64,000 nucleotides of DNA from Chionoecetes opilio (GCA_016584305.1 JACEEZ010015195.1:83501-147500); one strand, 5' to 3'. Counted from the first letter of the stretch, positions 10,306 through 23,817 are shown. A program made the numbers and translations. The notes: generated by a model not told the origin, from the sequence alone.

Positions 10306-11770
10306 TGTATTTCGCCCAAAGGCATAGACAGCAAATAATACATCTTTCCCATCTACACCCTCCTTACCATCATGGAGGGAAGTTAGGAGGTTAGGTTAGA
10401 TTATTGGGGGTCAAGGGAGGCGGAACCCTCCCCAGAAGGAGGTTAGGTTAGATTTGATGAGGCGGAGGTTAGGTTAGATTATTGGAGGGCAAGTGATGAC
10501 GTCACAGGGTGAACACCGAGAGTACTTTCCGCTACCCAGACATCATGACAGTGTAAATAACGGCTTAAATGAATGAAACAAACCTTCCAATAAATCAATA
10601 AACATAAAGCCTAACACATCTAAGCCTAGGGGATAGATGGAAAAAAGAAAAAAAAATGGAATAAAAAAATAGGTAAGAGGTGTGCCAAGCCCGAACTTAG
10701 GACCGTGAAACACGCATGATAACATTTTTTTTAAATATTACAAACATATTGGTTTAATTATCTAACACAATTATTGCCTCAAACCCATGAATTAAAAAAT
10801 ATAAATAATTAGCGGAGCAATAGTGTTGACGTGACAGCCTGACTTGCTGCCTTCCTGTCCACAGCCTCATAACACGACCTCATTAAGTACATTGTCTATG
10901 TGGAAATGTTACATATGAATCAGACAAACTAGAAAAGTCTTATAAACCTGGAATTGGTGGGAGAATTATAAAAATAAACAGATAATATAGGGGGCGCCAC
11001 CAGCGCCATACTTCTATTTTTCATCGACTTTTTAAATATCACATTAAAAATCATGGTAGATATATCAAAATTCATGATATGAAATGCCGATTCTAAAACT
11101 TTAATCAGATCCAAGATTGAACCAGGAACAAAAAAGTTTTTTTTGAGGGCGGAGCCTAAGTCATGACGTCACGGCGAAGCTGTGACGTCACGACGAGGCT
11201 GGCAGGGCCCAAGGCTTTCTGCCACACTGGGTGGCCCCCCACTTGGGGGGCTACTAGGGGGCGGTGTACCCCCACCCAGGTTTATGGGGCGGGGCTAGCT
11301 TATGTATATATATATATATGTGTGTGTGTGTCTAGTGTGTATGGGGCGGGGTAATGGTGTGTGTGATGGCTGGGGTGGGCTTGTGTGTGTAGTGCTTCTC
11401 TGGTTTGGGGGAAGGGGGAGAGTATGGGCAAACGCTAAAAATATACCTAAAGTACTCAACATCTCAGAAAATGCAATGCAAATCTCGTGCAAAAACAGTC
11501 GTATATAAAGGTAAGAAGTCGAAAATACAAGAAAATATATATCAGTACCCAGAAAGATTACAGGAAGTTTCGACGGAATGCACTTTCGACGGTAGAAAAT
11601 GGAAGTTTCGGCGGTACCAACGGACGACAATACATTGTCGAACTCCGTTGAAACTTCCAATATGTCTATCTTAGAGTAAAACCTAAAGATATTTTTCCGT
11701 TGAGAGGATTAATATAAAATGCAAAGTCACTAGATCATTGCCCACCAAAATTAAAGTGAAAAGCATATAC
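10306..11770. other. Upstream flank of SLC35B4, no gene seen
   Basis: Repeated GGAGGTTAGGTTAGAT motifs (10386-10480), three perfect TGACGTCA palindromes (10497, 11164, 11183), a (TA)n/(TG)n stretch at 11306-11335 and a small foldback at 11566-11662. A promoter for the transporter could be here, but no initiator could be assigned. Confidence 0.5.
11566..11662. mobile_element. Small foldback element, GGAAGTTTCGACGGA family
   Basis: Ends GGAAGTTTCGACGGA and TCCGTTGAAACTTCC pair with each other. A related foldback is at 13985-14058. Under 100 bp and non-coding. Confidence 0.6.
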
Positions 11771-11776
11771 AGCAAT

Positions 11777-13411
11777 GAGTGTCCTCCCGTCGTCGTCGTC
11801 GCCCGAAAAAACAACCAGTAGCGGAATTTGAAACCGTCTATACTTGCAGCTACAAAGCATAAAACAACGCTGAAACAGGGTAGATTACACAGTCATGATA
11901 TAAACTACTGTGTATCATCTTCAGTGGCACATGAAAATCAGTAGTGATGCTATCATTCGTAATATATGGCGCCTGGCGACATTAGGGCAGGTGGCAACTA
12001 GTGTTATCTACGGTACGTAGTCTACTACTTCATTCTACCATAGTTTATATGGTACAATATTAATAATACTTCCATACTCTTAGCCCCCCTTCCCCCCCTT
12101 GTTTCTTGCACTACGCCTCGTCCCCTTATGAAAAACAGGGTGATTTAGACCAAGAAGTTATTAGTGAGGACACAAACACATCAAAATCTATTAGAATATA
12201 AATAAAAGGATTATTTTTATAATAGCAGAAAGTTTTGAACCCAGAAATACCCAACTTTTACCCATTTAGCGTGCATATATTGCCTCTGCTTGGGTGTTAT
12301 ATCATGCAATACAGTCCCACGCCCTTTCTTACCCCTTACATAGCCTTGAATATCGCAAGGGAACCCGTAAATTGAAGTAAAAAGCATAAGAAAATACGAG
12401 AAATAAGATAAGTGAAGCCAGAAATACCCAGGTTTTACCTATTTATCGTGCATATATTGTCTTTGTCAATGGGTAATATCATGCAATACAGCCCCACACA
12501 CTGTCTTACCCCTTACATAGCCTTGAATATTGCATGGGAACCCGTAAATTGAGGTATGAATATAAGAATAAGAATAAATTTCCAATATGGCCGCTGTGAC
12601 GTCATCAAGAGCTGGATCAGAGCTCCTCTTGATCTTGACATCCAACTCGAGAAAAAAACGAAATTCACCACAACAAAAATCTACTTTTGAACAAAGCCCC
12701 TATAAATCGTGATAAAATATGAGCTAATAGTATATGTTGTGTGTATCCTATAAACAGTAACAGATCCTCGTTTAGTGTTGAAACCACGAAGCAATACATG
12801 TTTTGTTTTTTCGATAATTTGACCCATTACATCACTGAGTCAGATGTATTCCTTGAGAAAACACGTGAAAAACACGTCACATAGGAACACACAAACACAC
12901 TGCGCCTGTAGGCATAGCTAATCACACACAAATAACCTCACCACTCATTTAGGAGGAGGAACAAGGTTGGCGTTAAAATGTAAACAAAATCACCCTAAAA
13001 TAAATAAACAAAATACAGCCACCAGGCGCGTGATTAATGCATAAAACGATGCGGAAATATCGAAATATATTAAAACACACAAAAATCCACCTATATTTAG
13101 TGTAAAAAAAGAATTATCAACAAAATATCGCTAATATTTACGGTGTTACTAAAAGATTAAATCATATTTCTTTTACGAAGGCCTTAAAACACGGACACTT
13201 ATTATGGAAAGTCATACGAGAAGCTGGGCTTTCCAACAAGGGTATTCAATCCAATATCAGTTCACGAATAAAAAAGTGGATATTCGTTTTGAAATTCGTA
13301 ATTGGCACCTCGTAAAATGGCGGCGAGTCCAGGAGCCAATCAGAGGCCTCGCTACATTGACAGCGAATCAGAGGCCTTGCTTTATCTCCCAGCCAATCAG
13401 CGTTCAGGAAC
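11777..13411. mobile_element. Interspersed element X, short copy with about two 168-bp units
   Basis: Begins GAGTGTCCTCCCG and ends in CCAAT-rich sequence (AGCCAATCAGCGTTCAGGAA). Collinear and highly similar to 53312-59296 on the same strand. The internal 168-bp type unit is present about twice (12240-12560). No transposase or helicase frame was found, so the class is unknown. Confidence 0.75.
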
Positions 13412-14569
13412 CAGCTGGGCGCCCATGTTTGTTGTTTACCCAAGATATATAGACTTATTTAATGGGAAATAAGGTGAAATTTACCCTTAAATACCTTATT
13501 TATGGCATATTAGTGATACTAAGAGTATTATTAGTGATAATTATAGGGTGGACGATAATACATTGCCGCCATATTAGCCTTTCAGCGTAATATTCTCCCT
13601 GAAATATATGACATCATAGTTTGAGGCCGGTAAATTAAATATTTTGACGTGTTTTCGCTAAATGTCTCCCGCTGAATACTACAGAGACGTACCCAGGGTA
13701 TACCTTGATGCGCTGATCCTAGGTTCGAGTCCCGCGTGCCCGAGATTAGCTTCTATGGACCACTGTGTCCCGCGCTCGTACCCGTGGCCGCGGCGGTACG
13801 GGGCTGACGCCGTTTAGTGGACGAGAACTGCGCGTTCACTCTTTAGTTCGGACACACACACACTGGGGGGCTAACACCTAACTCTTAGCCTCTCTCGCTT
13901 TACCACACACACCACACCTGTCACTACACACCTGTACGGCCTCGCAACACACCTGTTACGTGTGTATCACCGTAAATAAATTACTTGGAAGGTTCGACGA
14001 TGCACTAGGTTGGAAGTTTCGACGGTGTCGTCGAAAACGCATTCCGTCGAACCTTCCTGTTACCCCCAGAAATACCCGATTTTTACCCATTTATCGTACT
14101 TATATTGCCTTTTCTAGGTGTAATATCATGCAATACAGCCCCACACCCTTACCTACCCCTCACATAGCCTTGAATACTGCAACTATAGCCGTAATAAGAG
14201 GTAAAACATGAAAACATGCGAAATTCATGGCCAAGGTTATTACCGATTCTTTGCCGCGTACAGATCCCTGTGTCTTCCCACCCATGACCACCCCCTGCAG
14301 TACTCCACTATCTCGCCTATGTACTGACTGAGCTGTTGTAATGGTAGACTCACCCTATAGTTGTCCATTAGACTCCATTTACATTACTGTGGCTTCTGTT
14401 CAGTTGTGTGTCAGAGTGGCTCCCTCCTCGCGGGTCAACAGCTGGCCGAACAGCTGACCGCTTGACAGTGTTTACATGGCCGCTGGTTGGCCCTCAAGTT
14501 TTCGCGGGAAATTCGTAAACTTCTTCTTCTTTTGTCTTCTTCTTGTGACCTGTATCGCTTAGTATATTT
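13412..14569. other. Intergenic, no gene seen
   Basis: Includes a tRNA-like B box (GGTTCGAGTCCCGC, about 13722-13735) in a probable SINE remnant, a foldback element at 13985-14058 and an isolated divergent 168-bp type unit (14062-14200). Confidence 0.5.
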
Positions 14570-14778
14570 GTCGCCACGGTGCACTAATGTCCCCAGGCGC
14601 CATATATTAAGAATTTTACACTAAAACGCATCACTACAGACTTGTATGTGCCACGGAAGAGGCATGTACAGTAGTTTATGTTATGTAGCCTTCCTGTCTT
14701 CAGTGGCACATACAAGTCTGTAGTGATGCTAAAATTCGTAATATATGGTGCCTGGCGACATTAGTGCACCGTGGCGAC
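14570..14778. mobile_element. Palindromic MITE (GTCGCCACGGTGCACTAATG)
   Basis: Left arm TCGCCACGGTGCACTAATGT and right arm ACATTAGTGCACCGTGGCGA are reverse complements. Related ends occur at 45545 and 46350 and inside element X. Confidence 0.85.
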
Positions 14779-14803
14779 TATAGATAGTGTTATCTACGGT
14801 ACA

Positions 14804-15334
14804 TAAGATGGCTCAACGCAGCAGTGCTTTAATTAACTCATATAATGCCTGTACAATACCCAGGCTTCAGTACACCCATGCACTCTTAGAAAAGAAGGGT
14901 AGGAAAAGGGTAGAAAAAGGGTATTTGTAGTGATGAAATACTGCTACCCTTTTTCTACCCTTACAAATATACCCTTTTGCAACCCTAAATATACCCTTTT
15001 CAAACCCCAAATATACCCTTTCTCATCCCTCTCGTCTAAAAAGGGTAGATAAAGGGTAGATGAAGGGTATAATCGGCAGCATCTACCCTCCAGCCTGGAC
15101 ATAGGGTATAAAAAGGGTAGTGATGGTGTGATGTAACAATTCTACCCTTAATATACCCCCCATTTCTGAGTGTGCATGCAATCACCACGTAGTACATACA
15201 CTCAATGTCATGCCTTCAACACCCTTCTTTGCATTACCTTGAGTATACATGGTGAGTGGGTGTACTGAAGCCTGGGTGTTGTGCAGGCATTGTGTGAGTT
15301 AATTACACTGCTGCGTTGAGGCATCTTATATAGC
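14804..15334. mobile_element. Foldback MITE with about 80-bp terminal inverted repeats
   Basis: Left end ATAAGATGGCTCAACGCAGC and right end GCTGCGTTGAGGCATCTTAT pair over about 80 bp, through CCCAGGCTTCAGTACACCCA. The interior is built of degenerate AAGGGTA/TACCCTT words that are themselves roughly palindromic. Confidence 0.88.
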
Positions 15335-15361
15335 CTACCTAGTGTTTGCAGGGGTTTGAAC

Positions 15362-15549
15362 TCAGTCGTCAGGTAGTTAGTGCGGAGTCAATAGGGAGTT
15401 TTAAAAGGAGGCTGGACAGTGTTATGGATGGGGATGAAAAGTGGATGTAGGTAGTGTTAAGTAACAGGAACTACCTCGTGTAGGTCTCGCAGCCTCTTGT
15501 AGCTTCTTTATTTTCTTATGTTATTTTCTTTTGTTCTTATGTTCTTATG
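15362..15549 (+). mobile_element. CR1-like LINE 3' end
   Basis: Begins CTCAGTCGTCAGGTAGTTAG and ends in repeated TTATGTTCTTATG. Confidence 0.8.
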
Positions 15550-16314
15550 CTGTCTTGAATCAATAGTGTGACCAGTGAACTTGCAAGGCAGTATACTAGT
15601 ACGGTAACGCGAGTCCTATAAATCGATCACGTCTGCGGTGAATAATCAATATCTTCTTTCAAACACTGTGTAAGGCAGAGAATGATGAATGAGTTAAAAT
15701 AAGAATAGATAAATGCACTGAACAGGTAAGAGCGATGATGGTGGTGGATTTTTCCTGTGCGCGTCTTCCAGGAGCATGACACAGCGAGGCGCGTCGTGTC
15801 ATGCAACACTTCATTCGTTTTTTTCGTAATATTTTTTTAGCCTAGCAATGTGGCGTCGTTAGGGACTCAGCTCAGCCGTGACGCCCTTGGAAGCGGCGGG
15901 GAGTGAGGAAGATGTGAGATATTTTGCACAGCAACAAAGCGGTTGAGACGTCGATCGCCCTTGCAAAATGTGTTCAGCTTATTAACTCTCAACTTCGCTC
16001 AACAACAACTCAAAACTCAACTTAAATTGGAGTTATTTACTTCAACTATTTGCCATGAGAATATTGTCAAGTAAATGTTGTGCACATGTTAACTGTTGTG
16101 CATATTCTTGTAGCTACATCAGGAAGGTGGGAGTGGCTGGGCGCCGCCTTGCCATTGCGGGATTCATGGCATGTCTTTGGACGCCAAAACGTATACATTG
16201 GCTACGCAGAGCTGTAACATGCGATGTATTGACTTGCAAGAGAGGTTAGAGGTTATCAGCGCGTTGAAAACACTGCTAGCTTGGTGCACTTCCTTGGTTC
16301 ACACACAACACACA

Positions 16315-16366
<52 letters not shown>

Positions 16367-16521
16367 TCATGTAGGAAGCATTTTGTGAATTGGATAAAGA
16401 GTTGCCATGAAAGAGGTTGCGTGTTGGTCACTTGGTGCGTCGCCTGAGTCATGAAGCAACGACCAGCGGCCGCCGCACAGCCTCACAGCCCGTGGTGCAT
16501 GGTACTGTCACGAGTCACGAG
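15550..16521. other. Intergenic, no gene seen
   Basis: Mostly unique-looking sequence. A (CA)n tract occupies 16314-16364. The open frame at 16055-16249 (start MRILSSKCCAHVNCC) has no recognisable domain. Confidence 0.4.
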
Positions 16522-17457
16522 CAGTGGCGTCACCAGGAAAAAACATTTGGGGGAGCTTTAGCCCCGGGGTGGTGATGGGCTATCCAGCTGGGGGGTCGGG
16601 GGGTAATTTTGAAAATTAATCAGTTCCAGGGTAATTTTGAGGCCCAAAAAAGAGAAGAAAGTGGAATTAAGCTTTAATGACATGACACATAAATTAATAG
16701 AGTTATACCATGCATCATACCATATTAACTAAATTTGATAATTGGAAGAAAAATTTTATTCTGTTTATATAAAATAATAAAATTGCCATTTTTCTCTCTC
16801 CACTAAGAAACACAAAGGAATTGCACAATGTATGTTTTTGGTTTGTTTCTCAGTAAGGTTTTATCTTGATAATGAAAAAAATATATAAATATAAACTTAC
16901 AATATATTCAAGGTATTTCCCTTATTGCACAAAAACAGGTACATGGGATACTGTAGTTAAACAGAATAAAGTACATGATCATGATAAAGTAACTAAAAGC
17001 CGATTTAACCTGCCTCCCACTGCCTTACCCTGCCTCCCACTGCCTTAACCTGCCTACCACTGTGTTACCCTGCCTCCCGTCCTGTGTTACCCTGCCTCCC
17101 ACTGCCTTACCCTGGCACCCACTGCCTTAACCTGCATACCACTGTGTTAACCTGCCTCCCGTCCTGTGTTACCCTGCCTCCCACTGCCTTACCCTGGCTC
17201 CCACTGCCTTAACCTGCCTCCCATCCTGTGTTAACCTGCCTCCCGCAGAGCAAACATATTTCAACATTTAAATGAAACATCAAACCAATTTTTCTATAAA
17301 AGTGTGAAAAATAAGGTTTTGCTCTGGCATGGAAAATTGGATAAATATTCCTTTTTATTGTTTTTGGGTAGCAGGCTACTAGCAACAATTTTGGGGGGCT
17401 GAGTCCTTGACTTGGGGGGGCTAAGTCCCCCTTAGCCCCCCCGCGGTGACGCCACTG
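16522..17457. mobile_element. hAT-like non-autonomous element with 8-bp target duplication
   Basis: Left end CAGTGGCGTCACC and right end GGTGACGCCACTG are perfect inverted repeats. Both sides are flanked by GTCACGAG (16514-16521 and 17458-17465). Interior AT-rich with a 20/21-bp minisatellite at 17010-17245. No transposase. Confidence 0.92.
17010..17245. repeat. 20/21-bp minisatellite inside the hAT-like element
   Basis: About 11 units of CTGCCTCCCACTGCCTTACC with variants. Confidence 0.9.
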
Positions 17458-17537
17458 GTCACGAGTCACGAGTCATGACTCACTGACGCATGCCTCCGTG
17501 ACAGTCACTGACTCACCGGCATTCTGACAAAGGATAT

Positions 17538-17540
<3 letters not shown>

Positions 17541-17581
<41 letters not shown>
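17541..17581. repeat. (CA)n microsatellite
   Basis: About 20 CA units. Confidence 0.95.
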
Positions 17582-17585
<4 letters not shown>

Positions 17586-17611
17586 TGACTGCTGGTTCAT
17601 ACACCCATAAA

Positions 17612-17795
17612 GAACGTAAAGCGTATTTAAGGCGTATTAAGCGTATTTAAGGCGTATTAAGCGTATTTAAGGCGTATTAAGCGTATTTAAGGCGTATTAA
17701 GCGTATTTAAGGCGTATTAAGCGTATTTAAGGCGTATTAAGCGTATTTAAGGCGTATTTAAGCGTATTTCAGGCATATAAGGCGTATTAAGGTGT
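17612..17795. repeat. 20-bp minisatellite
   Basis: About 9 units of GCGTATTTAAGGCGTATTAA, nearly perfect. Confidence 0.95.
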
Positions 17796-18765
17796 ATTTT
17801 GTAGCGGCCAAAAGCCTGCAAAGCCTTACATAACCAGCAGTCAGCCCCGTGCTTACATGTGTTACGTCACCCCGCGTTGCATCGTTGTGGAACTAATGTA
17901 TACTCGTGTCCTTAGTGGTGTCTTTGTGAGGCCGCTCCCCAGTACTGGCCTTCCCTCCCCTGTGGGTGTGGCGGCCCCAGGCTACACTGTACAGCTGCGT
18001 GACAACCAGAGGTAGGCGTTTACTACTTGCCCGCCACCACCACCCACACACACACACACACACGTGCACACACACAAGGCAACGCAGTATACTAATATAT
18101 ACCACGCCTCATAGTATAGGCCTACTGCCTCGTGTGGAACCATAGCAATAAAAAGCCGCCGTAACCCACTTGATAAACCTACAGGACGACTTACGTACTG
18201 GATGCCACACTGCCGACTTCAAACGCGGCGCCACTCCCTTCACGGCCCTTTAACTGCCTGTCAACAACAACCACCACCACCACCGCCTCCCAACACATCC
18301 GGGTGGCCAGTGGTTAAATTACTGCTACTGCTGCTATCTCACCGCTCCTACGGTCCCACCTATTATCTAATCATGCAAATACCTATTATATAAACATACA
18401 AATATCTCTGCCTTATGAACCATAGCCAAAACCCATCGCAATGAAGGATACGTTATTCAGCGAAGGTTTAATTAGGAGTTTATTCATCCGGTTGAGCGGG
18501 CATGCACAAAGGGGATTTAGGTGCACATGCAAATTTACTGTTGACGGAAACTCTGCATCAATATTTCTCCTCGAAAACTGCCTCTCTCTCTCCTGTCCTC
18601 ATCTCCTCCCTATCTCTATCTGCTCCTCTTCTATCTCTCTCTCCCTTTCCTACGCCATCTCTCCTCTCGCTTTTTTTATTTAAATTTTTTACAGCAAAAT
18701 GTTAAAATTATCAGTTTGTGGGAGAAAGAGTAAAGTCAGGAATTTCGTCATCTAAATTCTGTTCG

Positions 18766-18807
<42 letters not shown>

Positions 18808-18997
18808 CAAATCCTGACGGTACATCGCTTATTGATAGGTGGATGCCAAGAGTATGCATGAGTATTGGCCAGTCTTTTGTGAGGTAGGTAAAAATAAAAT
18901 ACTGAGGCTAGCTAGTCTGACTGAGTTGGGTCGACTGAGAAGCCCTTTTTTTTAATTAACGCTTGAAAGAGACATCATGTGGTGGCAGGACACTGGT

Positions 18998-19095
<98 letters not shown>

Positions 19096-20052
19096 GGGGG
19101 GATGCTTAATTTATCCTCCATCCCTTTACCCTCACGTCCTCATCCACTCTCCTTCCTTCTACCCTATCCCCCTCTCTCCCTCCTTCCTCCCTCTCTCTCC
19201 CCCTATCCCTCTTCCTCCCCTCCTTTCCCACCTCCTCCCTCCACTCTCCACCCCTCCACCTCCCTACACATACGTCGTCATCCGCTCGTCCACACACCAC
19301 GCAGTTCTCACTCTCAGACGATTTTTGCCTCAGTGACCAACAAGCAGTGGGAAAGAGAGGTCGTGTGTCCCGTGCTTGCTGCCTACCTGAAGTTTCCTGG
19401 GAGTCCCGTACCTACATGTTCATCAAGTGAGTTTAGTGGTTTAGTTATTAATATGGTCCCATGCGAGGTAGTATACTATATGAGGTGTGGGATATATCAG
19501 TATAGTGTGTTGCCTCGTGAGTCGTGTTTGTGTGTGTGTGTGGTGGCGGGCTAGGCAAGGTCAGCAGGTCGCCCAGGGGTGAGGTCGGGCCCCGGGGTCA
19601 TAAAATAGGTCGGTCAGCCACGGAGGGTGTGGTTTGAAGGTGTATGTAGTGTTTATGTATCTGTATATAGTATGTGCAAGTAAAGTGAATGACAGTAATA
19701 ATGATAACACGTAACATATAGAACATAAGAAAATAAGAAAGCTACAAGAGGCCGCGAGACCTTCACGTGGTAATTCCTGTTAACGTTAGAATTAAGTTTA
19801 ATGAAGGCTGTTAGTGGTGGGAGGGAAAAAAAATATACTTCTGTTATAGCTAATGATGAGATAAGATTATATTACTCGTGGTGGAAGCTGTTGTTGCTCA
19901 AAGCATTATTACGGGACATATGATCTGTTCCCCCTCAAATATGCAGTTAATACATGGTAATTTACGTAATGTGAGGCCTCTTCATCCTATTACTAGGCAC
20001 AACGGCGCGTAGAACATGTGAATAAAGAAGTAAACTGCTTCCTTTCATTTAA
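17796..20052. other. Intergenic, no confident gene
   Basis: Holds CT (18775-18805) and GA (19004-19090) microsatellites and a reverse LINE tail at 19723-19785. The stretch 19319-19431, ending ATCAA|GTGAGT, could be a non-coding first exon of the lipocalin 6 kb downstream; this is speculative. Confidence 0.35.
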
Positions 20053-20657
20053 GGCCCGTCCAGACTAGGTAGGGCTCATGAGGCTGGCGGTGAGGTTGGC
20101 GGAGTTGAAAATCGAGGTTTTCAACACCGCGCGCGTCGTGCGGAGCGAATGCAACCCTTCCCGATTCGAGGGACGTGTTGCAGTTCCCCAGTGCTGCCCC
20201 AGTGATGGTATTATCAAACTACCAGATGAATAAGAGGATATTTAGGAAGACTGAACATACCATCATCTTCACGAGACATTACTGCGTGTCATGAATATAA
20301 ATAAATTACAGTATACTATAGCAAGAATAAGATAATGATACCAAAGCGAAATAGTGCATACAAAAAATTTCCTCTCACCTTTTTTAATTCAACTCCTTGT
20401 TATTCATGTAATTTTGTTTGCATTGCATGTTTATTTACTGTCTCGGAAGCAACACACTTTTCCGATTCTGACGGTATATGATACGTCTCAATGCAAAAAT
20501 ATTTAGGGGGTCAAAAATTGAAATGAACATCAATCAATCTTGTGACGGAGCGTCGCCTCCCTGCCATGGCGGTGAGGCAGTCAGAACGCGCAGGTCGTAT
20601 TTCAACACATCCACCAGCCTCACCGCCAGCCGCATGACCCCTAGTGTGGACAGGCCT
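20053..20657. mobile_element. MITE with about 45-bp inverted repeats
   Basis: GGCCCGTCCAGACTAGG at the left and CCTAGTGTGGACAGGCC at the right pair, and the pairing extends through GGCTGGCGGTGAGG. No clear target duplication. Confidence 0.8.
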
Positions 20658-20709
20658 GTGTCGCTGCCTCGCTGGTGAAAGTTTGAAGTAACAGTAAAAC
20701 AAAACAGCA

Positions 20710-20914
20710 TTAACCCCTTGAGACCCAGATCTTTCCTCTGCTATATAAAATTGTCTGTTATTAGCCATAAAACTACGAAAAAGTAACTAAATAAACAAAA
20801 TTAGCTAATGGACAAGGATATTAAACAGGTCATATCTATATAATATTGCTTATGTTCATTAAAATTGTCGAATGGTGGTTATATTACAATGCAAACTGGG
20901 CGTGAAGGGGTTAA
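20710..20914. mobile_element. TTAA-flanked MITE, copy 4
   Basis: TTAA at both ends, about 205 bp. Both terminal halves are intact. Confidence 0.87.
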
Positions 20915-22030
20915 GAGGAGGGCATTGACCACGTGCACCCAGCTATCGGTCGCCTGCGGGCACGTCGATCACTGTATGGGTCTGTCTGTAGTCTTGTATT
21001 TGATTAAGTATTTAAGAAGAAATGGGTATAGGTGGAAATGGGGACCTGATGAGATGGGTATAAGGTATGGGTAGGGTAGGTATAGATGGGGGTTAGTTTA
21101 TGTATATGCATGGTGGTATGGGTGTGTGTATGGGGCATGGGTGTGTATATATGGGGCCATGGGTATTGTGGGTATTGTTGGGCCATGAATGAGTGTGTAT
21201 GGGGCATGGGTAGTGTGTATGTGTCTACGTAGTGTTGATATGGCAGGCATTACGAAGATGTTGAAGGGCTGATACCTCGCTACCATACATAGCATCCTAG
21301 ATAGGGAAACGTATGACCAAGTTTCACAAATGTACAGTGGCCGCAACGTTGTTATCTGTCGGTATAAATCGCACGCTTCAAAGCCTTTAATTAATCTATT
21401 GTAAAGGCTTTGGTACGCTTTATGTAAATGTCCAGGTATATCGCACGCTTATTATTGTGTAAATGTCCCCAGGTATAGACTTTACGCTGATGTAGTACCT
21501 ATTAAACTCTCAATATCAAGTATTTTAACGTCAATTGACATAATCAGCTCAAAGGTAAGGCTCGCGGCATTGCCAAAACTTGCTGTTGAAGAAGACAAAA
21601 GTACGTGAATTAGCGATAGAAAGAGTTTGGCAGCAGCTTCGATCATCACGTCACGGTGAGGCACTTGATCACATCCTGTCTGACTTGAAAAAAGCCGCCA
21701 CTGTCCCACTGATGACTCACTCTACCTAGCAAGGGGCGGAGATAGAAGCCTCGGGTAGTTATACGTAGGTACTTTAAACTACTACAACCACCACCACCAC
21801 TACGGCACCACCATCACTACTACATCTACTACTACTACAGCTGCCATTGCTACACCTTTACAACAACCAACACCACCACCATCACTACTACCATTACTGC
21901 TACTGGCATATAGTCCAATAGGTATAGCGGGCCATGACAATTAAGGCCCTATAGCCCCTCAAGCACTGCCATTCCGGGGGCGCGGCGGATAGCTGGCTAT
22001 TATATATGTCTATTAAAACATAAAAAGTAA
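20915..22030. other. Intergenic, no gene seen
   Basis: TGGGTATGGG/GGGCATGGGT-rich low-complexity tract (21030-21215) and a CCA/CTA trinucleotide region (21778-21910). Confidence 0.5.
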
Positions 22031-22196
22031 TTAAGAACGTAAGAAAATAAGGAAGCTATAAGAGGCCGTGCATGAGACCCACACGTGGTAGTTCCTATTA
22101 ACACTATACCTACATCCACCTTTCATCCCCATCCATGAAATTGTCTAGCCTCCTTTTAAAACTCCCTATTGACTGCACTAACTACCTAACGACTGG
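22031..22196 (-). mobile_element. CR1-like LINE 3' end
   Basis: Reverse copy of the GGAACTACC...CTTATG tail with part of the preceding coding remnant. Confidence 0.75.
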
Positions 22197-22781
22197 TGTT
22201 TTTTATTCTGTGGTGGAATAAGGGCGGTAATTAGCGAGTGGGCTGAGTGTCTACGTAAGTGTAGGTAAAGGACCTTTATAAGAGACCCTATATATATGTA
22301 GGTGTAGGTACAGCTAGAGGTAGGGAGGGAGGCTTTGTTTGTATGTGATGTAAGGTTATCCTATCATTCCTATGGCTATCATGTCTGTTTTATTTGTGGT
22401 GGGGTGAAGTCTGTGATTAGCAAGTGGGCCGAAGTAATGTCTATATGTCTATTACAGTGGGAGGGAGGGAGGGGGGCTTTGCTTGAGTGTGATGTACGGT
22501 TATTTAAAGGAGATAAGAATTTAAGGGATGACGCAAGAGGTGACAGCTGACAGGAATGAATGAAACACGGGGAAGGAATTTAAAGAGACGCGCGATTGTA
22601 GGTATATGGAAGGAATAAATGAAGTACCTACGCAATATGATAGCTAGATTATCATATTTATACATTCCTTACATGCTCATAAGTGTGATTTAGGCGTTAG
22701 TTAGTGTGTAGTATTGCAATATGACAAATGAAGGCATTGCGGATGGAGTCAGTCATGTATGTATGTGAGACGCGGTTTACT

Positions 22782-22978
22782 TTAACCCCTTGAGGCCCAG
22801 AACGTAATTTCAATTGTAATGTGGGTGCCATTAGACGATTTTTAGTGACTATAAGCAATATTTTATAGCTATGACCTGTTTAGTATCCTTGTCTACTAAC
22901 TAATTTGGTATATTCAGTCACTTTTCGTACTTTTATGGCTCACAACAGACAATTTTATATAGCCAAGAAAAGATCTGT
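22782..22978 (+). mobile_element. TTAA-flanked MITE, copy 5 (truncated)
   Basis: Left TTAA present; right end stops at AGATCTG and has lost its last ~15 bases. Confidence 0.8.
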
Positions 22979-23715
22979 ATAAGAGGCTGTGGCGGTGATG
23001 GCGTGACGGCCGCGTGTAGACAGCCGGTGGTCGCTAGTTTGAGGGATTACTTCCCGTACAGTCACGCGGTGGTGGTGTATTCTGCGGAACAGTGTGGAGG
23101 TGCCGCTACGGGTTCTGAGAAGCTGTACCAGGAACACTACAGGGATTAGTAGAGTGTGGGGCGTCCTGGCTTTGTCCCGCGACCTGGAAGGGCTTCCCAC
23201 CACCTGAGTTTGGGTGTTACTTCTTTACTTACTTATATATAAGAGAACAATATAGATAGAGCTTGAAAAGACCTTTCATATGAGCTCTAGTGTAAAATTA
23301 GTTTCGAATCCAAATAATTGAGGTAATTGCTAATATGTTTATTATGAAAAATATAAATGTTCTCACAAAGCATGAAAGTTAATGGAATTCTGATTGTGTC
23401 ATTGGATAGACCTGATCAAGCTGAACAACTTTTATTCATGGCATTTTTTCTCTAAGACTAATAGTTACAAAATAAAATGGCAAAAACATGTTCGTCGACT
23501 GTCCAGACCCAGTGTCCATTACAGCGGCGTTATGGGTCGTGTCCCGGCCTTTGGAACAGCCGTGAAATAAGGTTGCATTATGTTATACAAGGGCAATTCA
23601 CCCGCTGAGTGGTGCCCACCCATTTTAGCCCCACTGCCAGCTTTAGTGCCAGACATTTTTGCTATTTTTTTCATTCCTGGAAATTAATGTACATGTTAAA
23701 CAAGTAATGGGAGTA
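22979..23715. other. Intergenic, no gene seen
   Basis: Moderately GC-rich at 22980-23200 with no supported exon; the rest is AT-rich. Confidence 0.4.
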
Positions 23716-23735
23716 CAGGAAAACCTCGCGTATTC

Positions 23736-23791
<56 letters not shown>

Positions 23792-23817
23792 CTCTCTCTC
23801 TCCTCTCTCTCTCTCTT

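Noticed and set aside
18979..19554. 191-codon frame with Arg/Glu run
   Set aside because: Begins in a (GA)n tract and continues through low-complexity CT-rich sequence; no domain.
22955..23203. 82-codon minus-strand frame
   Set aside because: Overlaps the end of a MITE and has no recognisable domain or splice sites.
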